Shown piece by piece: positions 7,959 through 17,052 of a DNA stretch of 64,000 nt. The stretch lies in the NCBI RefSeq assembly GCF_900103425.1, contig NZ_FMXA01000004.1, forward strand, positions 1-64,000. Direction: 5' to 3'. The DNA is from Dialister histaminiformans (GTDB lineage: Bacteria; Bacillota; Negativicutes; Veillonellales; Dialisteraceae). A program made the position numbers and the translations under genes. A model generated the notes under the pieces. That model was not told the origin of the DNA. It saw only the letters and a program-made list of their open reading frames with translations, and searched no databases. Position 1 is the stretch's first letter; each line of letters starts with the position of its first letter.

Positions 7959-9488
7959 ATGGAAAGCCTGTTTGCCGCCGTTAACGCGGTGCTTTCTTTC
8001 ATTACACCGGTATCCGATTTTTTCTGGGATTTCCCAAAGAATTTTACCTGGTATCAGCAGATACCGATTCTGGGAAATTTCTCACTGGCCATCATTGTGC
8101 TGGTCGGTTCCGGGCTTTATTTCACATTCCGGCTTGGATTTATTCAGGTACGGTATTTTAAGAAAGGGATCCGGCTTCTGGTGCACAGGCGCCGGTCCGA
8201 TTCAGGGATTTCCCCTCTGGCGGCCTTCTTTCTGAGTTCGGCCATGCGTGTAGGGCCGGGCAATATTATCGGGGTTACCGGGGCTATTGCGGCTGGTGGT
8301 CCGGGGGCACTTTTCTGGATGTGGATTTCGGCCTTCTTCGGTATGGCTACCGCCTATACGGAAAGTGTTCTGGCTCAGCTGTTTAAGGAAAAGCGCGGGG
8401 ATGAATTTGTGGGAGGACTTCCCTTCTACGCGCGCAAACTCCTGGGGGATAGAGCTTGGATAGGCGTGGCGCTGTCCTGTGTATATATTCTCTATGCCAT
8501 GTTCTGCCTTCCTGCCCAGGGATTTAATGTAGTCACATCCATCGGAGCTATGGCGGAAGTGGCCACAGGAACATCCATACCGGTACAGTCTTCCTTTTAT
8601 TATGTAGTGTCCATACTGGTGGTAGGGCTGGCCGCGCTGATTGCCTTTGGGGGCATTAGGCGGGTAACCCGGGCGACCGATGCCATGGTGCCGGTTATGG
8701 CGGTTGTGTATGTAGGTACGGTGCTTTTCCTTATTGTTACCAATCTGCATAGGGTCCCCTATTTCTTTGAAGCGGTGTTTGCCGGGGCCTTTAAGCCGGA
8801 AGCTGTATTTGGCGGGGCCTTTGGTGTGGCTCTGGTTCAGGGGGTTAAGCGTGGACTTATGTCCAATGAAGCTGGACAGGGTACCATAACCATGGCGGCT
8901 GCGGCTGCGGACGCCAGACATCCCTGTGAACAGGGACTGGTAGCGGCTCTGGGAGTATTTCTGGATACCCATATCATCTGTACCATGACAGGATTTGTAG
9001 TCATTATGGCACAGCAGTGGTCGGCCAATCCCGCTGGCTGGGAAGCGGCAGGGACATATCCTAAGTTCATGCTTTCCATTCATGCCATGGCGCCAGGGGC
9101 GCTGGATACGGTGGCTATGTTCCTGGTATCGCTGTGCTTCTGCCTTTTTGCCTATACGACCATGGTAGGGATGATTACATTCTCAGAAATTGCGGCCAAC
9201 CGTATTTCTTCCACTCCGGCACTGATTTACAGTATCCGTCTGCTTGGTGTATTTGTAGCCGCCTTTGGTATTTTCTGCAATATTGCCGGATATGATCTGA
9301 GTAATCTCTGGGCCTTTTCGGATCTGGGAAATATCATTATTGTGTACTGCAACATTCCGCTGCTTTATATGGGGTTCCGGTATGTTCTTGGTGCAACCAG
9401 ACAGTATAATCCGGACAGAGGCTCCGGATTCTGCAGTGATTCCATTGGGTTAAATACCTGTTGCTGGAGTGAACAGAAACAAAGGTAA
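7959..9488 (+). CDS. alanine/glycine:cation symporter (AGCS family)
   Basis: 509 residues from the ATG at 7959 (AGGAGG just upstream). About 10-11 hydrophobic helices; the AGCS signature lies around GPGNIIGVTGAIAAGGPGALFWMW (residues about 98-120) and SNEAGQGT near residue 305. Family members take up alanine or glycine with Na+ (or H+). It sits in the cytoplasmic membrane. It follows the aminotransferase, with which it may share a transcript, and ends at a strong terminator at 9492. Confidence 0.9.
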   Translation: MESLFAAVNAVLSFITPVSDFFWDFPKNFTWYQQIPILGNFSLAIIVLVGSGLYFTFRLGFIQVRYFKKGIRLLVHRRRSDSGISPLAAFFLSSAMRVGPGNIIGVTGAIAAGGPGALFWMWISAFFGMATAYTESVLAQLFKEKRGDEFVGGLPFYARKLLGDRAWIGVALSCVYILYAMFCLPAQGFNVVTSIGAMAEVATGTSIPVQSSFYYVVSILVVGLAALIAFGGIRRVTRATDAMVPVMAVVYVGTVLFLIVTNLHRVPYFFEAVFAGAFKPEAVFGGAFGVALVQGVKRGLMSNEAGQGTITMAAAAADARHPCEQGLVAALGVFLDTHIICTMTGFVVIMAQQWSANPAGWEAAGTYPKFMLSIHAMAPGALDTVAMFLVSLCFCLFAYTTMVGMITFSEIAANRISSTPALIYSIRLLGVFVAAFGIFCNIAGYDLSNLWAFSDLGNIIIVYCNIPLLYMGFRYVLGATRQYNPDRGSGFCSDSIGLNTCCWSEQKQR

Positions 9489-9491
9489 TTT

Positions 9492-9533
9492 AAAAAGCTT
9501 TGAATAACACATAGCGTTATTCAAAGCTTTTTT
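9492..9533. terminator. bidirectional terminator between symporter and secreted-protein gene
   Basis: AAAAAGCTTTGAATAAC pairs with GTTATTCAAAGCTTTTTT over about 17 bp. It lies between two convergent genes and is symmetric enough to work for both. Confidence 0.85.
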
Positions 9534-9570
9534 GATTGGCGACAGGCAGCGGGGCCCCTCCATATTGTGA

Positions 9571-10056
9571 TTATTCTATTTTCCGGGAGGTGAGCCGGAG
9601 AGTGATATAGGAATCTTCCTGACTCAGTGAAATATAGGACTTAGGCCCTTCCCAGTAGGCATAGGCATCTCCCTTGATGGCGGGGGTGCCGTAAAGCTCT
9701 TTAACTGCTTCATAGCGGTGAGTGTACGGTCCGGACATATAGATTATGACAGCCTTTAATTTCTGACTGTAAAAGATGAGTTCCGCTGCAATGGGGCCTT
9801 TTATACCCAGTTCATTTTTTTTATTGGGAAGGATGGCTGCATAATGCTGCCCTGCGGCTTCTTTTCCCAGATATTCGAGTACAAATTTTTTCTGCATCGA
9901 TGGCAGTGTCTCATTCCATGTCAGTTCCTCAAAGCCGCCGGGGTCATGGGACATCTGAGCCAGGTGCCGGGATTCTGCGGCATGAATTCCCGGGCAGGGC
10001 CAGCAGAGAAAGGCCAGACCCAGTAACCCGGCAGCCAGATATTTTGTATTCTTCAT
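9571..10056 (-). CDS. secreted protein of unknown function
   Basis: 161 residues from the ATG at 10056, which has AAGGGG at the right distance; the frame is open further upstream but with no ribosome site. Signal peptide about residues 1-26 ending GIHAAES. The mature part contains a strand-rich segment (ELIFYSQKLKAVIIYMSGPY) and a C-terminal SYISLSQEDSYITLRL, typical of a small beta-sheet exported protein. The length and the 'KELYGTP' segment recall small periplasmic proteins that assess a calculated value, but no family is recognised. It converges with the symporter gene and lies downstream of nifJ on the same strand. Confidence 0.7.
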   Translation of the reverse strand: MKNTKYLAAGLLGLAFLCWPCPGIHAAESRHLAQMSHDPGGFEELTWNETLPSMQKKFVLEYLGKEAAGQHYAAILPNKKNELGIKGPIAAELIFYSQKLKAVIIYMSGPYTHRYEAVKELYGTPAIKGDAYAYWEGPKSYISLSQEDSYITLRLTSRKIE

Positions 10057-10180
10057 ATATTCATCCCCTTTTGCCAAGCAACATAGTATTAAGACTATTG
10101 TATATGCATGCAGAGGAAAAGAGCAAGAGGGAATCTTGCAGACAGTTATTCGATGACGCAGTATCGGATAAGTAAGGCAA

Positions 10181-10208
10181 TAAAAAACAGCCCGAAGGCT
10201 GTTTTTTA
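10181..10208. terminator. terminator downstream of nifJ
   Basis: AAAAAACAGCC and GGCTGTTTTTT form an 11-bp perfect stem closed by the tetraloop CGAA. Reading leftwards it ends the nifJ transcript 27 bp after its stop. Confidence 0.85.
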
Positions 10209-10234
10209 TCATCTAAGCTGGCTATGGAAATAAA

Positions 10235-13200
10235 TTATTTTTCTGCCTTTTCAGCAGCTTCTTTTTCCTTGCGTTCTTTGATTTCCATATCAAAGGATTT
10301 CTGAAGTCTTACATAATTCTGACGACGTTCCATCGCATCCCGTTCTGTCTTTTCAAAGAGAGCTTCGGCCTCTTCCGGGAAGAGTTTCTGCAGGGAAGAG
10401 AAGCGGACTTCTCCGAGGAGGAAGTCACGGAAATTGCCCTTTGGCGGACGGCTGTCCAGATGGAATGGGTTCTTACCCTGTTCTCTGAGCTGTGGGTTGT
10501 AACGGTAGTTGCACCAGTAACCACACTGAACGGCTTCCTTTTCTTCCTGGATGGAATGGCCCATACCCTTTCTGATGCCATGGTTGATACATGGGCTGTA
10601 GCAGATGATAAGGGATGGTCCCGGATAAGCTTCAGCTTCCGCGATAGCACGGAATGCCTGGTTCATGTCTGCACCGAGGGCAATCTGCGCTACATAAATA
10701 TATCCATAGGAAATGGCAATCATGCCCAGATCCTTCTTCTTGGTCTTCTTGCCGGAAGCGGCGAACTTGGCAATAGCTGCAGCCGGAGTGGACTTGGAGG
10801 ACTGACCGCCTGTGTTGGAGTATACTTCGGTATCCAGAACGAGGACATTGATATCTTCGCCGGAAGCCAGAACCTGGTCCAGACCGCCGAATCCGATATC
10901 GTAAGCCCAGCCGTCGCCGCCGAATATCCACTGGCTCTTCTTAATGAAGTGGTCTTTCAGTTCCAGCAACTGGCTGTATTCCGGATGAGCGGCTGCCGCG
11001 CTTTCCAGTGCTGTTTCCAGACGCTGTGCGCGCTGGCGTGTGCCGGCCCCTTCACTTCTGTGGCTGAGCCAGTCTTCCATGGCTTCTCTGGTTTCGCCTT
11101 CTGCGGATGGAAGGAGATCTTCTACCTTGCGGGTCAGACGTTCACGGAGTTTATTTTCTCCGAGGAGCATACCCAGTCCAAATTCCGCGTTATCTTCAAA
11201 GAGGGAATTTGCCCATGCCGGACCGTGGCCATTGTGGTCGGTGGTATATGGCATGGATGGAGCGCTGGCACCATAAATGGAGGAGCAGCCGGTAGCATTG
11301 GCAATCATCATGCGGTCACCAAAGAGGCTGGTAACCATATGGATATATGGAGTTTCGCCGCAACCTGCGCAGGCGCCGGAGAATTCAAAATAAGATGGCT
11401 GATACTGAGACCACTGTAGTGTGCCAGGGCGGAGAGGATTTTCCTTCGCCGGCAAGGAGATGGCATAATCCCAGTACTTCTGTTTTTCAATCTGTGTATC
11501 GATCGGTTTCATGACCAGAGACTTTTCACGGGTTGGGCAGACATTAGCGCAGAGTCCACAGCCTACACAGTCTTCCTGGCTTACAATAATACGGTATTTG
11601 AGTCCCTTTACCGGGCCACGGAAGTCTTTTACAATAAATCCTTCCGGTGCGTTAGCCGCTTCGTCTTCAGTTACCAGGAATGGGCGGATAGCTGCATGTG
11701 GGCAGACAACGGAGCACTGGTTACAGCCGATACAGTGTTCAGGAATCCATTCTGGTACGTTAATTGCCGTGGCAGCACGTTCATATTTGGTGGTGCCTGG
11801 AGTCATGGTGCCGTCTTCATGGTTAGTGAAGGTGGATACCGGGAGGGAGTCGCCTTCCTGGCGGTTCATGACATCACATACGTCGGAGACAAAGGCCGGA
11901 CGCGGAATGCGGGCCAGTGTGCCGCCTGTGGTGGCATGTTCCCATTCTGCCGGAACCGGTACTTCCACAATGTTTTCCATACCTGCATCTACAGCATGGC
12001 AGTTCATATCGACTACGTTCTGTCCCTTACGGCCATAAGAGTGTTCAATGGATGCATAAAGCAGTTCACGGGCTTTGTCATCCGGAAGAATACCGGTAAG
12101 GTGGAAGAATGCAGCCTGCATAACCATGTTAATGCGTCCACCCAGGCCAATCTTACGGGCAATGTCAAAAGCGTTGATGATATAGAAACGGGCGTGGAGA
12201 GCAGCCAGCTTTCTCTTCATGGAAGCAGGGAGTACCTGATCCAATTCTTCTGAGCTCCAGCGGCTGTTCAGTACAAAGGTACCGCCTGGTTTAAGTCCTT
12301 TCAACAGATCATACTTATAAATATAAGATGGTCTGTGGCAGGCAATATAGTTAGCCTGGGTAATCAGATATGGCTTGCGAATCGGATTAGGGCCGAAACG
12401 AAGGTGGGAAATGGTTACGCCTCCGGACTTTCTGGAGTCATAGGAGAAATAGCCCTGTGCATACATGTCCGTGTTATCGCCGATAATCTTGATGGCATTC
12501 TTGTTAGCACCGACAGTACCATCGGAACCAAAGCCCCAGAACTTGCAGGCAATGCACCCATCATCTGGCTGTGGGAAGGAAACCGGAGCCAGGGAAAGAT
12601 GGGTTACATCATCGGTGATGCCAAGGGTAAAGTTATGTCTTGGACGATCGGCTTTCAGATGTTCAAATACAGCCATAATATCTTCTGGAATGACATCCTT
12701 GGAGCCGAGTCCGTAACGGCCGCCAATGACGCGGATATCCCTGTCAGATGCGGCTACAGCACTCTGTACATCCAGATACAGCGGTTCGCCAATAGCACCT
12801 GGTTCGCGTGTGCGGTCCAGTACGGCAATCTTCTTTACCGATTCCGGAAGCTGGCTGAGGAAATGCTTTACAGAGAACGGACGGTACAGATGAACGTTCA
12901 TGACGCCCACCTTTTCGCCTTTAGCCAGCAGAGCGTCGGTGACATCCTTGGCAATATCGGAAACAGAGCCGATGGAAATGATGACACGTTCTGCATCCTT
13001 TGCGCCATAATAGTCAAACAGATGATAGTGACGGCCGGTCAGGCGGGCAATGTCATCCATATATCCCTGCACAATGTCCGGAATAGCCAGATAGAATGGG
13101 TTGGCTGCTTCGCAGTGCTGGAAATATACATCCGGATTTTCAGCGGTTCCGCGGATAACCGGATGGTTCGGAGTCATGGAATGTTTTCTGAAACGGGCCA

Positions 13201-13795
13201 GTGCCTCTTTGTCGATCAGCGGTTCCAGTTCATCATAATTGAGGACTTCGACCTTCTGGATTTCATGACTGGTACGGAATCCATCAAAGAAATTGATGAA
13301 TGGTACACGGCCTTTGATGGCTGCCAGATGGGCAATAGCGGACAGATCCATAATTTCCTGCGGATTGGATTCAGCCAGCATGGCACAGCCGGTAGCACGG
13401 GCGGACATTACGTCCTGATGATCACCGAAAATAGAAAGCGCATGGTTGGCCAATGCGCGGGCAGCAATATGGAAAACACCTGGAAGAAGTTCTCCGGCTA
13501 CCTTATACATGTTAGGCAGCATGAGCAGCATCCCCTGAGATGCAGTATAGGTGGAAGTGAGGGCACCACTTTCCAGAGCTCCATGGAAGGCACCGGCAGC
13601 ACCGCTTTCCGCCTGCATTTCTACTACATGTACAGTATCGCCGAAAATATTCTTTTTTCCGTGGGCAGCCCATTCGTCCACCATTTCGGCCATAGGGGAG
13701 GAAGGGGTAATCGGGTAAATTGCAGCTACTTCAGTAAAAGCGTAAGAAATATACGCTGCCGCAGTATTCCCGTCCATAGTTTTTGTCTTTCTCAA
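10235..13795 (-). CDS. nifJ: pyruvate:ferredoxin (flavodoxin) oxidoreductase, single-chain
   Basis: 1186 residues if started at TTG (13795), which has AAGGAG ten bases upstream and gives the usual family N-terminus RKTKTMDGNTAAA; ATG at 13777 is the alternative. The enzyme converts pyruvate and CoA to acetyl-CoA and CO2 and reduces ferredoxin. Domains in order: N-terminal TPP/pyruvate-binding part with YPITPSSPMAE, the CoA-binding central part, two [4Fe-4S] clusters (CIGCNQCSVVCP near residue 685, CVGCGLCANVCP near 745), and the C-terminal TPP domain with CAGCGETPY near 810 and GDGWAYDIGFGG near 960. All motifs are intact and the length matches the family. It is divergent from a LysR gene with a palindrome between them. 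Confidence 0.96.
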   Translation of the reverse strand: MRKTKTMDGNTAAAYISYAFTEVAAIYPITPSSPMAEMVDEWAAHGKKNIFGDTVHVVEMQAESGAAGAFHGALESGALTSTYTASQGMLLMLPNMYKVAGELLPGVFHIAARALANHALSIFGDHQDVMSARATGCAMLAESNPQEIMDLSAIAHLAAIKGRVPFINFFDGFRTSHEIQKVEVLNYDELEPLIDKEALARFRKHSMTPNHPVIRGTAENPDVYFQHCEAANPFYLAIPDIVQGYMDDIARLTGRHYHLFDYYGAKDAERVIISIGSVSDIAKDVTDALLAKGEKVGVMNVHLYRPFSVKHFLSQLPESVKKIAVLDRTREPGAIGEPLYLDVQSAVAASDRDIRVIGGRYGLGSKDVIPEDIMAVFEHLKADRPRHNFTLGITDDVTHLSLAPVSFPQPDDGCIACKFWGFGSDGTVGANKNAIKIIGDNTDMYAQGYFSYDSRKSGGVTISHLRFGPNPIRKPYLITQANYIACHRPSYIYKYDLLKGLKPGGTFVLNSRWSSEELDQVLPASMKRKLAALHARFYIINAFDIARKIGLGGRINMVMQAAFFHLTGILPDDKARELLYASIEHSYGRKGQNVVDMNCHAVDAGMENIVEVPVPAEWEHATTGGTLARIPRPAFVSDVCDVMNRQEGDSLPVSTFTNHEDGTMTPGTTKYERAATAINVPEWIPEHCIGCNQCSVVCPHAAIRPFLVTEDEAANAPEGFIVKDFRGPVKGLKYRIIVSQEDCVGCGLCANVCPTREKSLVMKPIDTQIEKQKYWDYAISLPAKENPLRPGTLQWSQYQPSYFEFSGACAGCGETPYIHMVTSLFGDRMMIANATGCSSIYGASAPSMPYTTDHNGHGPAWANSLFEDNAEFGLGMLLGENKLRERLTRKVEDLLPSAEGETREAMEDWLSHRSEGAGTRQRAQRLETALESAAAAHPEYSQLLELKDHFIKKSQWIFGGDGWAYDIGFGGLDQVLASGEDINVLVLDTEVYSNTGGQSSKSTPAAAIAKFAASGKKTKKKDLGMIAISYGYIYVAQIALGADMNQAFRAIAEAEAYPGPSLIICYSPCINHGIRKGMGHSIQEEKEAVQCGYWCNYRYNPQLREQGKNPFHLDSRPPKGNFRDFLLGEVRFSSLQKLFPEEAEALFEKTERDAMERRQNYVRLQKSFDMEIKERKEKEAAEKAEK

Positions 13796-13888
13796 AGAGA
13801 GCACACTCCTTTTCAATGCAATGGATGTCTGTGTAAATTGAGTTAGCTCATACAAGTATGATAAAATATCATAAGAACTAACAGTTTT

Positions 13889-13905
13889 TCGTATAATGAA
13901 TACGA
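13889..13905. promoter_or_regulatory. candidate LysR-type operator between nifJ and the regulator gene
   Basis: TCGTAT-AATGA-ATACGA, a perfect 6-bp inverted repeat with a 5-bp spacer. It lies about 95 bp before nifJ and 167 bp before the LysR start, in the only gap shared by the two divergent genes. LysR proteins bind dyads of this size, but binding here is inferred. Confidence 0.45.
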
Positions 13906-14071
13906 TGTCACATACTTTACTATTATTACGCCGAACACGTCATTTTTCGACACATCCTTGTATATTATAGGATAAATAAAGAGTAAGTACAATATAAGAG
14001 TACTATTATATTGCCCATGACCTGTATGTATCAGGTGGGATAGAACGGACCTCAATGAAGGAGCTGGTTGT

Positions 14072-14980
14072 ATGGATTACCGTCATCTGAAATATTTTAT
14101 GGAAGTAGCACAGCAGAAGAGTTTCAGCAAAGCTGCCCGCAGTCTGCATATTTCCCAGTCGGCTATCAGCCGTATGATAAAATCACTGGAAGATGAAATG
14201 GGGGTTACTCTGTTTCTCCGTAATGCTAAAACGGTTGAACTGACGGCGCCTGGGACTATTTTCCTGAATTATGCCAAGCGGGCACTGTTTGTATTTGAAC
14301 ACCTCAAATCTGACTTCGAAAATGAATTCAATCTTAAGCAGGACACGGTGGAAATCGGACTTCCGCCAATAACGGATGCCCATGTATTTGCCAAGCTGCT
14401 CGGAGAATTTAAGAAGGTTTACCCGCAGGTGGCTATAAAGCTGTATGAGCACGGTTCCAAGATTGTTGAGTCATCTGTGCAGGAAGGGGTTATCGATGTA
14501 GGTATTATCTGCACGATTCCAAACAAGAATTTTGAATCCTTATTTCTCTCAGAAGACCGTATGTGCGTGGTTATGCCGAAAGGATACAAGCTGGAAGCCT
14601 ATGATGAAGTACCGATGAAGGCATTGGCCGATTGTCCGCTGGTTCTGTACCGGGACGATTTCAATCTGCATGATGATATCCTCAGCAACTGCCGGAAGAT
14701 TGGTTTTACTCCGAAAATCGTATTTGAAACCAGCCAGCGGGAGCTTATGCTGCAGACTGTGGGATGCGGACTGGGAGTGGCCATTCTGCCGAGCAGGCTC
14801 TGTGCTGTGGATTCCCGGAAAAACCAGGTCTCTGTGCGGCCGCTTACGGAACCGAGGATGACCCATCATCTGTATGCTATCTGGAAAAAAGGACGTTATC
14901 TGTCCCGGGCGACCAGGCTGTGGATTGAATTCACAAAAGAACATCTGGAACTGCTTCATGAAAATGTTATCGGGGAATGA
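14072..14980 (+). CDS. LysR-family transcriptional regulator
   Basis: 302 residues, the standard LysR length. Residues 1-60 form the winged helix-turn-helix (LKYFMEVAQQKSFSKAARSL followed by HISQSAISRMIKSLE), a short linker helix follows, and residues about 90-295 are the periplasmic-binding-like effector domain. A GAAGGAG box precedes the ATG. Divergent orientation to nifJ, with a shared 276-bp gap, suggests it controls pyruvate oxidation and its own expression; this is inference from layout. The effector is unknown. Confidence 0.9.
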   Translation: MDYRHLKYFMEVAQQKSFSKAARSLHISQSAISRMIKSLEDEMGVTLFLRNAKTVELTAPGTIFLNYAKRALFVFEHLKSDFENEFNLKQDTVEIGLPPITDAHVFAKLLGEFKKVYPQVAIKLYEHGSKIVESSVQEGVIDVGIICTIPNKNFESLFLSEDRMCVVMPKGYKLEAYDEVPMKALADCPLVLYRDDFNLHDDILSNCRKIGFTPKIVFETSQRELMLQTVGCGLGVAILPSRLCAVDSRKNQVSVRPLTEPRMTHHLYAIWKKGRYLSRATRLWIEFTKEHLELLHENVIGE

Positions 14981-15009
14981 GCATTCCTGCGATAATCGGT
15001 ATGCAGGAT

Positions 15010-15044
15010 AAAAGCCTGTGGCTGAAAAGGGCGGCAGGCTTTTT
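15010..15044 (+). terminator. intrinsic terminator after the LysR gene
   Basis: AAAAGCCTG pairs with CAGGCTTTTT across a 16-nt loop. It separates the regulator from the cdaA operon. Confidence 0.75.
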
Positions 15045-15208
15045 GTATTGGTGGAAAGGGAAGAGCTGGATTTTCGGACAGCCTTTTACGGAAAAAGGCC
15101 AGGTTATATACTAATGTGTGTTAAAATGTAAGAGAATTCACCGGAATTTCCGGCTGGATGTGCTTATGATTCATTGGGAACCATCCCATGTCGGGGAATG
15201 AGGAATGT

Positions 15209-16036
15209 ATGCTGAATCAGATAACCGCTTTATTTATGACAATGCGTGCCTGGGATATTCTGGATGTTCTGGTAGTTACGTTATTTTTATATAACCTTTA
15301 TGTACTTATAAAGAACACCCGTGCTACGGCCCTGCTTAAAGGGTTGCTGCTTCTTGGGCTGTTCACACTTCTGGCCGGGTGGCTGCAGCTTCATGCGGTC
15401 AGCTGGATTATGGAGAAGCTGATGACCATGATACTGGTCGCTTTGCCGGTTGTATTCCAGCCGGAACTGAGAAGGGCACTGGAGCAGATTGGACGGGGCA
15501 AGTTTTATGTATCATCTCCCATTATGACAGAGCAGGAATGGACCAACGTTATCGATAACGTTGTGGATGCGGCAGTGGAAATGGGTAAAAAAAAGATAGG
15601 GGCTCTTCTGGTATTTGAACGTACGGTGGGGCTGGATGATTACATTGATACGGGGATCCGTATTGAAGGACTTGTTTCGGAAGAATTGCTGGGCAATATT
15701 TTTATTGTGAATACACCACTTCACGATGGAGCAGTCATAATCCGGGAAAACCGGATTATGGCAGCAGGGTGTTTGTTGCCGCTTACCAGAGACCGCTCGC
15801 TGTCATCAGAACTGGGGACCCGTCACCGGGCTGCCATTGGTATTTCTGAACAGGCCGACTGTGTGGTGCTGGTAGTCAGTGAAGAAACCGGGACGATTTC
15901 CTATACCTATGGAGGACATATTTACCGCCATATGGATGCAGAAACACTGAGAAACCGGCTTCGTGGTTTCCTTATGCAGGGACATCGCCGTGGTGTCAGT
16001 GATGTGATACAGAAATGGAGTCCGCTTAAGAAATGA
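15209..16036 (+). CDS. cdaA: diadenylate cyclase CdaA
   Basis: 275 residues from the ATG at 15209 (AATGAGGA upstream; the 15188 ATG lacks a site). It makes c-di-AMP from two ATP at the membrane. Three N-terminal helices (about residues 8-80) are followed by the DAC domain with both signature motifs intact: DGA (about 173-175, in PLHDGAVII) and RHR (about 205-207, in LGTRHRAAIG). First gene of the conserved cdaA-cdaR-glmM operon, in which CdaR and GlmM modulate the cyclase. The stop overlaps the cdaR start by 4 bases. Confidence 0.96.
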   Translation: MLNQITALFMTMRAWDILDVLVVTLFLYNLYVLIKNTRATALLKGLLLLGLFTLLAGWLQLHAVSWIMEKLMTMILVALPVVFQPELRRALEQIGRGKFYVSSPIMTEQEWTNVIDNVVDAAVEMGKKKIGALLVFERTVGLDDYIDTGIRIEGLVSEELLGNIFIVNTPLHDGAVIIRENRIMAAGCLLPLTRDRSLSSELGTRHRAAIGISEQADCVVLVVSEETGTISYTYGGHIYRHMDAETLRNRLRGFLMQGHRRGVSDVIQKWSPLKK

Positions 16037-16962
16037 AAATAACTAAATTACACTGGTGGCTTCCGAAAATATTATGTTTCATTGCTGCCTGCGCTTTATG
16101 GGTCTATGTAATGAATGAACAGAACCCACAGGTTGAAAATACATATACCGTACCGGTAGAGGTACGGAACCTGGATCGATCCCTGGTGGCAGTGGATTTA
16201 CCCGAAAAGGTAAAAATTGTTGTCCGCATGTCCCGCAGTGAGATGATTAATACCCGAAGCGATGATATTAAGGCATATGTTGATCTTACCCGGGCAGATG
16301 CAGGGAATGTAAAGGGAGTGCCGATTCAGGTTGTCCTTCCTTCTTCTGATGAAACTGTAGTTTCCATTGATCCTAAGAGTGTGGATATCCGGGTAGAACC
16401 TTATGCAGTGAAGAGTCTGCCGGTTACGGTATACTTCTTCGGAACACCGACTGAAAGCTTTACTCCATCCGTACAGCAGGTGACACCGGATACTATTACT
16501 ATTGCCGGCAGCAGAAGTCAGGTGGCTAAGGCGTCTAAGGCCGTGGTATCTGTCAATGTGGCGAACAAGACGGAATCCTTTACCGAATTTGAGACGGTCA
16601 ATGTGCTTGATGCATCCGGACGGGCAGTCAAAGGGCTGCAGATTATGCCGGTACAGGTACAGCTTGCGATAGGGGTAACAGAAGATAAGAGAACGGCATC
16701 TCTTCCTCTTGTGGTAAACACCACCGGAACCCCGGCGCTGGGATACTCTGTACATCGAGTAGTGTCTAGTCCGGCTATGGCTACGGTAACTGCGCCGGTA
16801 AGTCTCTTTGCTTCACTGAAAGAGATTAATCTTCCACCTGTGGATGTATCAGGGGCCAATGCCTCGGTACAGAGGGATGTGACTATACCGATACCGGAAA
16901 ATGCAACTATTTCGCCTGCGACAGCCAGCGTGTCAGTCGAAATAGGTCCGTCCAGCCGGTAG
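16033..16962 (+). CDS. cdaR: CdaA regulator CdaR (YbbR-domain protein)
   Basis: 309 residues with one N-terminal membrane helix (about 12-28) and an extracytoplasmic region of repeated YbbR domains, each about 80 residues, seen as recurring VPVEVRNL / LPVTVYF / ASLPLVV strand starts. CdaR binds CdaA and tunes c-di-AMP production in studied Firmicutes. ATGA overlap with cdaA indicates translational coupling, and glmM follows. Confidence 0.93.
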   Translation: MKITKLHWWLPKILCFIAACALWVYVMNEQNPQVENTYTVPVEVRNLDRSLVAVDLPEKVKIVVRMSRSEMINTRSDDIKAYVDLTRADAGNVKGVPIQVVLPSSDETVVSIDPKSVDIRVEPYAVKSLPVTVYFFGTPTESFTPSVQQVTPDTITIAGSRSQVAKASKAVVSVNVANKTESFTEFETVNVLDASGRAVKGLQIMPVQVQLAIGVTEDKRTASLPLVVNTTGTPALGYSVHRVVSSPAMATVTAPVSLFASLKEINLPPVDVSGANASVQRDVTIPIPENATISPATASVSVEIGPSSR

Positions 16963-17052
16963 TTCTTGACGAAAATCAGAAAAAAGCGTTATTATGGTTC
17001 AGTTGTATTGTATGAGCGATTCAAAGACCTGTACAATTTGGGGAGGATTTAT

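Noticed and set aside
12335-13846. Long + strand open frame of about 500 codons opposite nifJ
   Set aside because: It is antisense to a clear, fully conserved enzyme. No ribosome site, and the translation has no recognisable domain; it results from the codon bias of nifJ.
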